This document shows, piece after piece, positions 13,287 to 27,390 of a stretch of DNA of 64,000 nucleotides. The notes under the pieces are model-generated. The model was not told where the DNA came from, did no database searches, and saw nothing but the letters and a program-made list of their open reading frames with translations. A program made the translations under genes and the position numbers. The DNA is taken from assembly GCF_003672135.1 (NCBI RefSeq), contig NC_039511.1:11248464-11312463 (forward strand). Direction: 5' to 3'. Each line of letters opens with the position of its first letter. The first letter of the stretch is position 1. The DNA comes from Ooceraea biroi. Lineage: Eukaryota; Arthropoda; Insecta; Hymenoptera; Formicidae.

Positions 13287-16200
13287 TTTCCACATTATCT
13301 TTGTTGCCTCCGTAGTTATCACAAATGTCTGGGAAAATATGTCTGGAAGACTTTCTTGATAAGAGGATTTTTCAATGTCAAGAGGCAACTGATACCTGTA
13401 ACAGATTTTTATGATAATTATTAAAAAAAGTTTTTAATAATTTTATAATACATGCGTTTCTCTTTTATGCAATATTAACGTTACTATTTCTTATTGTAAT
13501 ACATTTCTTAGTGTAATATCTACATTTAAATTTGCATTTGTCTCACAAATATTCTTTTATTTATATCTTTCACACTCTTTCAGTGGCTAAGCGAAAAATT
13601 TAGCTAGTTCTTAACGACAATTATCTCATCTCAGATAGAATATCAGATACGTCAAATAAACGCCAATATCGAGCACATCTGTTTCTTTTTGAAGACGGTG
13701 AAGTCGGAGTCCATTGTCTTCTCTTTTCGAAGGAAATGTTTCTCCCTTGAAAAGGTTTCTAACAACATATAGCAGCACTCGGATTAGTTGCGCTCTGAGC
13801 GGTTCGTTGTGTGAGCTAAACAGGTGCGATCGACCGGTGATGAGTTTTAAGTGGATATCAGTGGTAAAACGTAACGGTTCCAACCGTTAAAGTCATTATG
13901 TGACTTACAACAATTTACTATTCCAACGTCTACGTTTTATCGTTGTATTTTGGAAAGTTTTCAGAATCTTTGATTAGTGCGGTAGGCAGGTCGCGCAAGG
14001 AAGTTGCATTTATCGAAAGATTTACCTGACTTATGAGACTATTCGTAGAAAGAAAATTATTTAAAGACAGGTGCTCGATTGTATGGTTGTTCCTTTTAGG
14101 AAATGTACACGAGAAAATGTCATGAATAAATTGTTGTCAATTAATAAGAAGTACAATAGATTGAGCATTGATAAAACAATCGCATAATGAAAAGACTTAT
14201 TTGTTTAATTTTATTATAAATTAGATAAATTAATTATAATTAAATTAATTAATTATGAGTAATTATCAAGATAGTAAATTTTAAATAAAGATCAATATAG
14301 TGCATTCTAATATTACCTCTTACTTCGAATTGTAATATATTGTAACAATTTAAAATGGTATATATTTATAGAAATGATTACCTAATGACCAAACTTGGAT
14401 TTCTTTGCTGTTGTGGCCGAATAAAAAGAATTATGGTTATCTTTAAACTCATTTTTCAAAATGAGAAAGACAAGGCCAAAAGACGTCTGAATAGAGCAGA
14501 ATAACTTCAGGTATGGTGAGTGAAAAGTGCAAGAGGAGAACCTGGTTGGGATCACTCCGTTAACGTCGTTCATTTCCTCATTCTCTTCCAGCGAGAAGGA
14601 GAGGAAGGAGGGTTTGATGGGGATGCTGCGGGAATCGGTGGACACAGGTGTCAGGCAAACTGTGCGGGAAGAAACGGGTCTAACGGCTCGTCGATGAGCC
14701 AGGTGTTACGGCTACCATTGTGTATCAATGTCACAGATACTCCAAATACACTTTTCTGCCCCATTGTCATGAGCCGAAACGATATATTATATTTCTCGGT
14801 TTAAGGCAACGTAAGCCTGTTTTTTTACCTGCATCCCTCATGGCCACCTAATTAGCGATGCTACGCGCGTAGCACCTTTTTCTTTCTCCGCTTCTTCCTG
14901 GACCTGGATCCTGGATATATAACAAACACATTCACAAGTTAACAGATTATTAGATGGACGTACTCTGCGTCTCCTTTGTCCTTTTTTCTTTATAGAAATT
15001 CTAAATCTTCCGGGGGTGACTTTATTCTGAAATATACACCCAGCTGAGTATCAAGAATTATTCCTATTCATTAAAAAATTCCGGGATTTCAAAGACAATT
15101 CCAGCAAACAGGAACTTGGATACACCGACGAAAGGAGTAATCCGATACTGACGTGCGATAGCACTTCTTCGTTCCGCGAATAAGCCACGAGAATAACGTT
15201 TCGTTGCGAAAATCATCCTTTCGTGCTAGTCGTTCTTAATTTGCATTTAGTCAATGCAATCTTGTTTGCACAAATCATAAGACACTTGGTGAGCAATGCG
15301 TCTACGTTAGTTCTTCGCACAGGAAATTGGGCTTGTCTTCGCAGCCGTTTATGCATGCCGAGAAATACCTAAGAAATATTCACTTGCACAATCGTTCGTT
15401 CCTTCTAGCGTTCATTATTCTTAATGAAATCGAACTGTCCGAGTCCTTAGTCGCTTATTATTACTATTATTATTGCTGCATTATCAGCCTCGGGGATCAC
15501 ACGTGGGTGTGCAGGGTTGAACAACTGACCGTCTTTGTCTCCTCGGTCCAATTGCAACGCTCTTTTGCGGTCCCGCGGGTTATCAAGTTACACGTGCGCT
15601 GCTAACGTCGCTCCTCGTTGATCCTCCGAAAGATAGTTTCGGTCCTTTCGCGGGCGGAAGGTCCCCGCGGAGAGCGAGAAAACCTCGCGCAAACAAGATG
15701 ATAATCTCGCCGGCGCTCCCACTGAATCGTTCCTGGAAGCGAGCTCGACAAGAACGAGAGAGACACACCGGTGAGAGAAAGGAGCCGTTGGATCAAGCAA
15801 AAAAGCGGGACTTTGCGAAGGCGCTTATCGTCGTCCCGTGAACATGTCCGTGGACCAATGCTACTGGATGCCACAATCATCCAGACGATCGTCATTGCGA
15901 TAGTTCTCTCTCGGGCTGATATTTCATATCACACCTTGAAGAGGATTGCCTCTCGCAAGTCACTGTTGGAGGATAAGATGTCTACTTGTACCTACAATAT
16001 TAGCAGATAGAGTTTTGCTCGATAAATCCCAATTTTATTTACTAAAAGGCAAATAGAATTTTAATTTAAATTCCTTCAATCTAGAATTTTATACTCAGAA
16101 ACAAATGACAATTTTTAGATCTTACCGATGAAATGAATTAATTATTAAGTTCATAAATTGTTAAACTCGTACGGAGTTTGCTTTCCGAACAACCGAAATG

Positions 16201-18915
16201 TGGACGATGACTTCCTTTTGGCCTTCCAAGGACTCGTAACTCCCGATCGACCATGATAACCAACAATCGAGTTATCTCCCACGGCTCATTGGCCTAATGG
16301 TCCTGTTTTCTCGTTAGCGCGCAGATCGGTGGTTACCTCGACGCGGCCGATCTCGATCTCCCTGCCTCCGAGACGGGGTCCGTAACCAGCGACCCGATCG
16401 ATTCCGGGAAGGATATCTCGTAAATGTTAATTTACGGGCCGCTATCTTGGCGAGGCGACATAAGAGCTGGTGTCTCGACGATACCTTTGCCAATGCCTTC
16501 ATCGTACGCACGAACGCTGCTGCGCCGCGTGTGTGATTCACACGCCATGAATGGGAAACGAGACGTTTATGGGGCACTCGCGTGTTCATTCGCCAGGGAA
16601 GGCCTTCGTCGATGTCGCTCTCGCTGCATTCAAATCGCTAATGCTCGAAGCGAAGGCAGAAGATGTGCCTTCCGCGGAAGATACGCGCCCTCATAATTTC
16701 TTCATCCAAGTAGGCGAACCGTTTAAGCTTTACGAGGTCATCCGAGGCTGGCACGTGGATCGACACGGACGATCGAGGTAGCTTGGATTTCGCCTTGGAA
16801 GGAGACCAACTGACGTTGCTGCATGACATTACGAGAGAACGAATTCATATCGGCGCGATGTTTTGTTCCTTCAAGCTTGGTCAATTCATTGCTTGTTTGC
16901 ATAATTTCGGTTTTTGGCAGTTGCCTCCGATGTTAAAGCTAGCTCTAAAGTTGTCTTCGAACAACCGACATTGTCTAATTTCGCTTCAGTTTGATCAAGA
17001 TTTCTTCATAGTTAACAATTGAAAGAGAAATCTAGAAAAATTTTTTTAAATTCTGCATTATATTATAAGTTTACTTGTATATCATCTGTATTATAAATTG
17101 TATTCTATTATTTTTATTTAATGAGGAATCTCTCTTTCCCTCTCTTTACGCGATTTCTTTGATAATAAACTTATCGATCGTTTGTATGCGTTCGATGTTA
17201 ATGTTGCAAAACACATGGGAAGGTTGATTGATCATTATTACGTGCAAACGAGCGTGCCAGATGCAATCGTGTAAATACTGTAAATCATAAAATTTCGTAA
17301 GACCGGTGTATCGGTATCAAAATAATAATTCATGTGCCTCGCACATACGCCCGCGACTGTCGCCAGACCTTCGAGCTGTTATTTTCATTGCGCCACGGCC
17401 AGATGTGAACGTTAAACGCGGTGACTAATGCAATTTCATGCTTTCTGGCAATCGGGATCCTTCGAGTCATTTTACACCACATTATACTGGGTGTCCCAAA
17501 ACTCTTCGTCGTTACTCTTTTTTATCCGTCGGCCTCTTGATCTGACTGTTTCAGTTGCTTAAAGATTAAACGCACATAAATCGGTCTACCCCATGACATT
17601 CAATTAACACAGTTCAACATTAATTAACATTATTATCTTTCAAAAACAATTCGCGTTCACAAAAATTTGTTTTAAGTCCTCAGTGTACATCGTCCCATGT
17701 TTGAACGATAGCACAGCAAAATGCGAAGCTATCGGGAGGCTTTTTGGATTCCGACCCGCATTTTTGGGGTCAGGACAAGTCAGGATTGCGACTGCAGACC
17801 ACGATGACGTTGGCCGGTCGCGCATAAACTCGTTATTATTGTTGCCGCTACGGAAACACGATACGCGCGGTTCCAATGTCTCTTCGTACGAAAGATAGAC
17901 TGCGCGAGAGGCTGCGAGGACCATAGGGATAATCCGGCAAGGGAACGAGATACAAAGAGAAAGGGGTCGATGTTGCGGGAACGGGTCGAGACCCGCGACC
18001 GGCCGGCGTAAAGATTACGAGGCGCGACATCTGGTGCCACATGCACACACACATGCACATGTACGTAGCCATGTGGTTTATGTCGAGAGCACGCGGGGAT
18101 CGCGGCTCCAGAGTCTCGCCCACGTTTGCAGCCCGGTAGCCGCGAACGAGGCAAACCGGTGGATTCGCTCTCCCGAAGGCGAACGGTACTCGCTCTCGCG
18201 GAGGTACTTTATAGTCCGCCGTATATGCGTAAATAATTACAGCCTACGTGCAGATTATCTGGATTCAGTCTTACCTGTATGAACGATCTAAATGCGGTAA
18301 AAAGATGAGAAATATAAAGAGATCAGAAAATTGCTGAATTTATCTTTTACGTTAGTGTGTTGTTAGATTATTGTACTATTGTACCTCAGTAAGTAAATTA
18401 ATGCATTATCAAAAAATAATAATGTTACAATATATTGTAAAAATCAATACGTATGGTCGTGTTAAGTTTCATGTCCACATCTTTGTCTCTGGTGACTCAG
18501 AATTGTTTATTGGCTTCGGTTTACATACTTTGGTTCTTGTTTGTTTAAAAATATCCTCGCAGCTTAAGGGTAGGAGGATAGATTTTTGTAATCACATGGT
18601 AAAATCTGCTGCAACTCGTAAGATTCTGTAATCCATTGCTCTCTTATCAACAATCTATTTCTGCGGCGATTTCCTTTTTTTTGTAATTTTTCTGGTAGCA
18701 AGGTTCACATTCCTGTTTGCTGTCGGGAGCGACGCGTCAGTTGCGAGACATTTGTCAGAAACTCAAAGCTGGCTCGCGCCGAGCGTCTTCGAGATGCTCT
18801 AATTATACATCCATGACGCCGGCAAACCCGGATGATCTCTATTCCACCCGCGGGACACCTGCACGCATTCGTCTGGTCGCGTGGTCATGCACGAAGAGTG
18901 TCGTATAGCATCACA

Positions 18916-18942
18916 CGACGACGACAACGACGACGACGACGG
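18916..18942. repeat. (CGA)n trinucleotide repeat
   Basis: A nearly perfect cga repeat with one interruption lies within a CpG-rich block (18.9-19.1 kb). All frames give Arg/Asp/Thr-rich low-complexity peptides, so it is not taken as coding. Confidence 0.85.
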
Positions 18943-19787
18943 CGTCGTGACGCGTCGCCGCGACTCGTAAAACGAGGACGCGACGCGCGACGACGCCGCG
19001 GCGCCGACGTCCAGCTGGCATCCCTGTCACCCCCTAACACGCACCGGAGTAACGTCGCCGTTGAATTCCGCGCTATCTCCGAGCACATTTCTGCGTCGCG
19101 GCGACATCATTTTCTACCATCGGTTTTAGCGGAAACAAATGCTTTCATTTCGCGTCATGGCTTTAACATTCGATAAGAGTTTTTTTACGTTTTAACAATC
19201 AGCTAATCTTTCTAGATCTGGTATCAACTCATTAGTTGCACGTATTTGCAATTTATATACATTCTTCTCCTTCCAGTTTTCTTGTAATTGATATTATTCT
19301 TAATTTTAATTTTTCAACATTATTTCCCTCTCTTAATTCTTCCATCTCGGAGCATACATGTAACATATTCTATTATAAATTCTTTTGCTAAAACATACGT
19401 CATAATGACATTAACACAACGTTGCATTTTATATCAGAGATACTCTAAAATCGATTCGAGTGAAATGTGCGGAAACATCTTGGAGGAGCAAGACTAACAA
19501 GCAGTACCGATCATCAGTTCTGCATACACACTACTCGGGTGTGATTTCCGAGATAAATTCGCCTGTTCGCTCGCTTGTCATTATTCGCGCCAGCTGATCA
19601 CGAGGAGGCACACATCCCAGAATCCAGCGACTACGCGGCAGTATTTTCCGTCTGGCTCGTCGTTCGGCGAGTCTTTTCTCCCGGTGCATCGTCTCCGTCG
19701 AAACGTTCTAATTTCGTAGACACGTGCCCGGATGGAAACAGATGTACCCGCTCCTCCCCCGTGCCGCCTCCCCCGGCCCGCCTGTCG

Positions 19788-19795
19788 TATAAATA
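19788..19795 (+). promoter_or_regulatory. Candidate TATA box (TATAAATA)
   Basis: A perfect TATAAATA sits in an otherwise GC-rich setting, directly after a C-rich stretch. Transcription would start near 19818-19825. The candidate signal-peptide exon at 21024 lies 1.2 kb downstream on the same strand. No initiator of clear consensus is visible. Confidence 0.35.
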
Positions 19796-20526
19796 CATCG
19801 GTGGGCTAGTCGTCGAGTCGTGACCGGGTACGTCGGTCCCCAGTGCCGTACTTAGCCGCGTGACAGCGATATAAAGTTACCGGCGACGTGCGACTGGCGC
19901 CACACTGGCCGGACATTCGCGGTATTCGCCATCCGGGGACACGTAGCGCGAATTTCGACGCCAGGAGTGACTCTTCTCGGTATCGGACATCCGTGCGAAA
20001 GCTCGGATAAAATGTGCTCCGATGCTCTCTCTCTCTCCTCTTCTCTTTTTTCTCGCGACGTTGATTAATTTTAACCGCGCGTCGATTGGGATAACATTAG
20101 CCATGGCCAGCCTTGCGTCACACGCGTTTTATAGCGCGTATTTAGCGGAGACGATCGTATCGAGTTTTTCTACGTTTCGCGGACGTTTCCTTTTCTCTCA
20201 GAATAAATCTAGAACCGAGCGAAAGAAACCTGGGACGCGCGAGACGTTCCAGAATCCTCTTTTCGGCGCTGTCTCACTCGCCTCTTATTTTAACCCTGCA
20301 AGGCGTCTTACGCTCGATGCGAGGATGACGTTCCTCGTGATTAACGTTATATCCGCGGCGTGATTCGGCGGCTTAATTATTCATCGACCTCCTCCGGAGA
20401 TCTTGTGCGCGAAGATGTAGACGGCCCGTGATCCGCTATTAAGAGATTCGAGCAGCGGGTGCTGCGTTCTCCACAACACGGGCGCGTACTTTGCCTCGAA
20501 GACGTGGGTTGGTTAAACAGCCAAGC

Positions 20527-20564
20527 AGATAGATAGCCGGATAGGTAGGTAGATAGGTAGATAG
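20527..20564. repeat. (GATA/GGTA)n tetranucleotide repeat
   Basis: Interspersed agat and aggt units with one ccgg interruption. Confidence 0.85.
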
Positions 20565-21023
20565 CCCCGATGTAACGAGCGTCGACGAGCCACGATCGTG
20601 TTGCATTATTATGCATCGCGTGCGAGTGCAGCGTGGTTTGTCGGACCGGTCCAAAGCGGTTCGAGATGGATCCTAGGAATAGGAATCCCAGCAGAGAGAA
20701 AGGGGGAGGAAGTGCAGCGTCGGCGACATCATCGTCCCGGTGTACGTATACACCGGGTGTACCGCATGAGACGTGTTCTCTTGATTCTTGTCGTTCCTTC
20801 TCTCTTTTGATGTATGTTCTTTATCATCGTCCACATTCCGTTCCTCTTCGCTCCGCGTCACTCGCACGTGGAGAAGCGTCCACGTGAGGAACCGCGTGCG
20901 ACGACCATCGGGTGAAAGAGGTCATTCGCCAGCCAGCACCTGTCCCGCGGAACTCGCTCGTATCTCCGCATGACGTATCGCTATTCGCGCGTGCGAGGAC
21001 AGTTATTTTTTTCGAGAACGACG

Positions 21024-21081
21024 ATGGGAAAGCGCCGCGTGGGCGTACGCCTTCTTCATCTCCTGCTTCTGCTCGTGTCGA
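21024..21081 (+). CDS. Candidate first coding exon encoding a signal peptide
   Basis: An ATG in strong context (A at -3, G at +4) opens MGKRRVGVRLLHLLLLLVS, a textbook signal-peptide layout with a basic n-region and a leucine core. The frame then reaches GTGAGT (21082-21087), which could serve as a splice donor after one extra base. It lies in a CpG-rich patch downstream of a TATA box. I could not find a matching second exon, so the gene, if real, is secreted or membrane-bound and otherwise unknown. The frame stays open without splicing to about 21347, so an unspliced product is also formally possible. Confidence 0.3.
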
Positions 21082-22758
21082 GTGAGTCACCGACACGAGC
21101 GAGCGATCTGCGCTCGCTCGCTTGTTCGCTCGTTCGCCCGACTGGCTTTATTATTCATGAACCAGTAACGCGAAACCCGGAATACGCGCGCCGGCCTGCC
21201 ACGTGTTGCCGAAACTCTCGGCGAAGGAGTTTCGAGGAGGCGCGCGCTCTTCGCCGGGAGAGGTGTGATTCCGACGTTGGATTTACATATTGGAGTCCAG
21301 CGAGGGCCGGTTTTCGAGTTGCGATGAGATATACGCGCACCGCGTGACGTTTACGTGTGTATTCATCTGAAAAATGAAGCAAAGATAAGATGCGAGCGGT
21401 GCGCGCTGACACGCTAATAACGGCTATCTAATCGGCAGATAATTAAATGATAATTTGCCAAATAAGTGATTCTTTGCAGGTGTCTCGCGTTACGATCGTT
21501 ATGTATACGTACATAATATATAGATACATAGAACCAAATTGAAATGTTTTAATACAGTATGACATAACGTAGAGTTATGGAAGCACAATGGTTAAGATCA
21601 CAATTCCGCGATTCTATGCGTAAGCGATTTGCTGCGGAGAATCATGGGACGTAATTTTATAGTCCAGAGTACGCACCTACGTGCGCGTCGTTTATGCGAC
21701 GTGCGGAACACAGGGCCGCGTGCGCAGGCGATACATATATGTGCACACACATACACAGATACACATATATACACGGCGGTGGGAAAGGGTGTGTAAAAGG
21801 GCGACGTCGAGAAATGCGCGTGTGGCGCCAATGGCGGTGAACGCAGCGCGGTCGCGACTCGTGCAAGAGCCGGCTGCGGAATGCAGTTCCGAGCCAAACT
21901 CAGAGGCAGCTTCGTTTCTCGGCTACTGTGCGCCGAGAGCGAGCGAGAGGAAAAGAATGAGAAGGAGAGAAAGGGAGAGAGGCACGAAGAAGGGTCGGCA
22001 AAGAGTGGGGCCCCGCTGAGAGCCGCCCTTTATCATCGCGGACGCGAAACGAGATGTCGAAGCTGCGTCGGGGTGATACGACTCATCTAATCAGCCCCGG
22101 TAGATACGCTTAATTTTCAATATCTGGATACGAAGAACGAAGGGTACTTGAGATAATATATCTCAAGGAGTGAAAAATGTAGCCCTTTCAAAGAGAAATT
22201 ACTCGCGCGCCGTTAAGTGCTTTTATATTGTCAACTGCAGCGTTGTTCTTGTGATGCAGAATGCATTTGCGGATGATTACGATACTTTTTGTTTGGTAGC
22301 ACTACTTCTAGAAGTCGAGATACTGCTAATGCGGACGTTGGGAACATCCTACGTGCGCAACGTAGATTGCTTTTCTTTGGACGCCACAGTTTTTAAGTAT
22401 TACATTTTCGAGCACTTGTTTCATACTTATTAAATAAAAGAATGATGTATAAACGCAGTGAATATCCGTCGAGAGAATGTAAAGAAAAAGAAAAATATAT
22501 CAACAGTTCATTTTCGGATCAAAAGATCCTTGCAGATCTTGATATAATAAATAATTAAAGTTTAATCATGCCAGTTTTGCGGATGCATCACTTGCACTTT
22601 TCTCTTGTGAGCCACGCAAGTTATAATTTGCTGTCAAGCTGACGATCGTACACACCGCTAATCTTATCCCCCTTAGCACCTAGAAATATTAATCTCAAGA
22701 AGACTCCCTTCGCGCGCGATTTGATTAACAAGTAAGTGGTAATAATACAAAAAAACGT

Positions 22759-22796
22759 GGAGACAGAGAGACAGAGCGAGAGAAAGAGGGAGAAAG
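22759..22796. repeat. Imperfect GAGACA / GA purine repeat
   Basis: Purine-rich run of agacagag units followed by agaaagaggg. No gene is recognised nearby. Confidence 0.8.
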
Positions 22797-25552
22797 GCGC
22801 CGACGAGTCTTTCCACTGGTGCTGCAGGTTCGCTTTTTGCGATGCCGCAGGTAGAGGCGTTCCTGCAGCGTGTCTCTCCTGCACACGATGTCACGATGCG
22901 GAATGATGCTGCGGAACCGGCAAAATCTCATCGAGCACAAGAGAGGAAAAGAGAGAGAAGGAGCCGTTAACTCGAGCCGAGAAAGAGCCAGCTGGCTTTG
23001 AGTTCACGGGGAACACTAGTCGCGCGCTTTAATTACTTCTTTCGCACGACGTCGTTAATGATACCGCGATTATGATTCGGCTTTTATGGCCATTGAGAGA
23101 GGTACGGCCTCCCGTCCGTCTCCCGGAATGGTCCACGGGAAATGGGGAACTTTGCTTCCCCAGTTCTCATTCTTCGTTTTTGTGTTATCTAATTTCTTGA
23201 AAACTGGATTCGCAAAGTGAATTGATACCTTTTTTTTATGGCTTTAGATGCTCGTTAAAATTTGGCAAAACGGTTCTAGAAATTATGTAGACTTGTGAAT
23301 TTCATAGGTGTCATAGGTTCATCGATGTGGATGTAGAACAGCTGATGACATGAGATTCGGCTTGGATAGTTTAGAGCGAATCTTGAGATGAGATGAACAG
23401 TTTTGAGATGAATGAACAGCTTCTAAAACTCAAAAAATTGCGTGTTAATAGAAGAATAAAAATAATACCAATCAATATTATTATACTAAAAATTAATAGG
23501 AAAAATAAGAGCCGCTGAAATAAATGAATCTGCTCGAATAAAACTATCTATTTCTAATCGATGCAAAAAATTTAATTAAGACGAACGCTAGAAAAATCCA
23601 ATTACCTGGACAGTCCTTGCGATTCTCATCTTATGATTTTCGTTTATGGGGATTCGCGTGATTACGTTCGGTAGGAACAACGTGACGTGACGAGAGCGGC
23701 TTGTTCGTTTGCGTAATGCGAAACGGTGATCGACTGGTAGCCTCTCGGTTTGCACACCATATGGCGCCAGCCAGGGAACGAATCACGGCCTCCGCACTCC
23801 ACCAGCCGCAAACGAGATCCCTTTTTACGTCGGATTCCTTTTTTCGGCCCATCTCACTGCCGGTTGTTCTTCCACGCCAACTGGAAGGACGGTGAGAAAC
23901 CCGAGCGAATTTTCGGGGGCGATCGTGCTTCGCTTCTAATTATCAAACGATTGCCGCACGATTGTCGAGTTTATAGGAATGCGAATCTGAAACACTCAGA
24001 TACTTTGAAAGTCTCAAAACTTATATGTATTAAAATACACGATCTAGCCTAATCTGGCAGATTTATTCACAAGGTTAGATTTAACATGAAAAATATTGTT
24101 TTATTTAATGAGAATCGAGATATCTGGATTTTATGTGCGCGTTTTCATCGTTGTAATTGCTAGACAAACAGTTTGAATGAAACTCGCTTTAAGCAAATTA
24201 CCTTTCACATTTCATATTCAACATCTCGTCTAGTCTCCGAGTATCCGATAACGGAGATTAAAAAGATGGTTTATTTGATTCTTCATGAGATATCCCGGTG
24301 CCATAACATTGAAACGGGAAAAGAAACGCACAGGGGAAATGCGGAATTCAATCGGCTGTTGCGCAGATTAGGAATTTCAATCTCACGAAATAAATTCCCA
24401 TCAATTCTCCTTAATTCACCTATTTCTTGCGGAGTGAGCTGTGCCGCTAATCGCTGTACACGGAGAGTGGACTTTGATTATCGACCCGCGGGACGTGTAA
24501 TTGGTTGGGAGGTCGTTAGCGCTTGTACAAGACCTGAGACCGGCAATTTCTTTCGCGATCGCTCGTGAATTATTGCGCTTTCGCAGAGTCGAGTAGTCTT
24601 TCTCGTAGTCGTCTCAATACGGCCAGACCTATGGAATCACGCCCGGGCGGCAGAGAGGGACGTTTCCGGTGTTTAGGAGGATCATTTTGGCTTCGGTAAT
24701 CACCACCTGCCACCGCTAATTGCCAGCACTCGGACCGCCCCGAATGTCCGATGCGTTTCGACGATAATATTTGTCTGACATCAGCTTGCGCATAGTTCCG
24801 TGTCGATTACTCACTGAACGTTCTCACCTGTGATCTTAGTGCTGTTAAGAACGTGACGTTAAATCTTACATTAGCTTGTTGAATGTAGCTCGTACGTTAT
24901 CGAAAGTTTGACGATCTTTCACGATCAGACAATTCAGGATCTATTGGCCTTCATGCGAACAATTTTAGAACAAGTTTAGAAAAATAGCATTAAAGGATGA
25001 ACATTGTTTTTCCGTGAGTAAAAGTAATTTATGCACAGAATTTATAATATGTACAATACAAATTTGACAATAATGTTTTTGAGTAACTTTGTAAGAAGTC
25101 TTGGAAATCCTACATCAAAGGTTTGTTACCAAGTACTCGTAGGAATAATATCTTAACAAGTTCTGATGTTAGGAAGCGTGTTACGATGAAGCTCATTGGC
25201 GTAACTAGAAAACTGCCGATCAGCATGCGACGCGTTAAATTGATATGGTGTAACACGTTTCTCTTCTCGCGGCGATGTTAATCGGCGTCATCGTTCGTTT
25301 GTGAAACGCGAAGAGAATGTCGGACGAGCGACAGACCCGCTCGCACCTGCGATGTACCGGCATTAAAGGTGCCCCTCTGTCAAGTGTCAAAGCGTTTCGA
25401 GGGTTCTTCATCAAAGGAAAATGCTCGATTTCTCTCGGCTATTTCCCCATCATCCCTTTCCCGCGATTCGATCTGCTTCGAACGTCGTATTTTGCATTAG
25501 CGTTACACATTGCTCCATTAAAGAAAAGAAGCTACTTACACATATATTATCT

Positions 25553-25581
25553 CATATATATGTATCACATATATATGTATC
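25553..25581. repeat. Two direct copies of an AT-rich 14-mer
   Basis: catatatatgtatc occurs twice, one base apart. Each copy contains the self-complementary catatatatg, so either could fold back or pair with the other. Confidence 0.8.
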
Positions 25582-27331
25582 TTGTAATAAAAAGATTTAT
25601 TTATCTACTTCTTCATTCGCGATCATTAATTTTACGGTGATTAATTGAATGCTCGATACTTTGGCGAACTTGCGAGAATGAGTTTTTTTATGATAGCTTC
25701 AAGTATGTCGTGACGACTGTATCGTGTCGATTTCGAGCCGATTTGCGGGCGAGGGCGTTCTCGTGCAGCCAAGCAGTCAGACGGTAATTATTTTCAGCGG
25801 GCCATTTGTCGAACTGCGCGCCTGCACCTCGTCTCAATTCGCGATCATTAACATCTCTATCTGCCGATCTACGAGAGCGCGGCTCCTCGTCACATCAGGT
25901 GCACAATTGCGGGGTAAGAGGGGAGGGCGAAAGGAGGCGAGCTAGGGTGGCAACGACGCATCGTATGCTCGTATGCTCGGGCAGGTGGGTACTTGTACGT
26001 GTAAGTGCGTACGTGTTCGCGTTCGCGAGTGCGAACAGCCGGAATGCTTAAGCACGCGCCGGAACCGGAAGCTGCCGGGTGAGCACGCGAGCAGCGCTGC
26101 ACTTCGTGCACCGTCAGGTGCCACGGCGCAGGAAATTAGGGTGAAACGCTTTGCGATGGGGAGGGTGGGACATTGGGCCGGCGTGGCGAAGGGGGATGGA
26201 AAGGGCCGGAGGGGGTGGAGAGGCCACGACAGAGCGAAATTTGCATTAACGATCCCGCCGTGGCGAACGCGCGTTACTCCGTAACAAGGACTCGCTTCGC
26301 AATCCCAAAAATCGCTACGCATGTGGCACACGTGCCCTCAGGTGCACTCGACGTGTGTAATTATACCTCGATTCGAGGTATCGATGATGACGACTTACAT
26401 TCGCATATTTGTGAATGTAATCTTATCGGAAAATGGTGTGTACACAGCGTGACTGTGTTTAATTCTCCTGAAAAAAATGGAAAATTTAAGATAAAATTTA
26501 TAATTTAATTAAAGCAAAGCCAATTACGTAAAAAGAATGATTTCATTTGTTATTCGTGTCACTGATACTTTTAAGTTTGCTCTGATCTTTGATCGATAGT
26601 CAACAGCTCTCTGTTGCGAATTGACAATAAATTTTTGTTCTCGCGTTTAATTAACATATTAATTCGATAGGTGAAATGAGCGCGATACGTCCTCGTCATA
26701 AGATCAACATTGAATAATTATCGCGCGGAGTCATCAAACTTGGGCGGCGCAAAAAGCACCAGCTGCAACTCAAGTGAATTTCTTTCCGCGAGAACTAGCG
26801 GCGAGAACGCGCCGCTTGTTGTGCGTTTCTGAAGAGCTCGGGGTACACATAGCGCACGGCGTATCCCTCGGAGGCGTCTCTCGAGCAGATCCGGAATGGG
26901 TTCCCGGTGTGAACACCTGTACGTTTAATAATCGGGAATTTCTGGCGATTATCGAGTGTCGGCCTGCTTGCTTTCGTTGCGCATTGCCGCGTGCGTCCGA
27001 TCTCCCGGCTTTGCCTCATTACGTTGCGTTGCTTACCAGCTCAATGTCTTGCATCGAGCGCGAGTGTATGTACAGGTGTTACCTTTTAATTTCCAGAAGG
27101 CGCACAGAAGCAAGTATCATTTATGCGGAAGACATTTTCGCCTTGGGCAGCCATTTTCCCCTTTTTACAAAAAGAGGAATGTGAATATGGATATAAAATA
27201 TATTAATATTGATAAATACAAATATTTCATAAATTTTTTAACAATTTTAATAAAACATTTTTCCTCTCCTATACAAATCTGATACAATTTCACATATAAT
27301 AATCAATATTTCATTAATTACATTAAAACAA

Positions 27332-27390
27332 TATAAAAAAATATGATACTGATCAATGTAATTATAAAAAAATACTGATCGATGTATTTT
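27332..27390. repeat. Diverged tandem duplication of an AT-rich 30-mer
   Basis: ataaaaaaatatgatactga followed by tcaatgtaat recurs 32 bases later as ataaaaaaatactgatcgat. Confidence 0.6.

Larger units (their letters stand above)
10571..19500. other. No recognised gene
   Basis: AT-rich stretches (13.4-14.4, 16.0-16.2, 17.0-17.1 kb) alternate with pyrimidine-rich and CpG-rich patches (11.6-12.5, 15.5-15.8, 17.8-18.2, 18.7-19.1 kb). At 17485-17503, tactgggtgtcccaaaact resembles the end of a mobile element. No coding exon could be supported. Confidence 0.6.

Noticed and set aside
16551..17022. Two successive plus-strand frames with protein-like composition
   Set aside because: They are in different phases with no intron between them, and no family resemblance was found.
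20527..20564. Regularly spaced short repeats as a possible CRISPR-like array
   Set aside because: These are tetranucleotide microsatellites in eukaryotic DNA, with no spacers.
24173..24568. 131-codon plus-strand open frame
   Set aside because: No domain, no promoter or splice evidence; length is reachable by chance.
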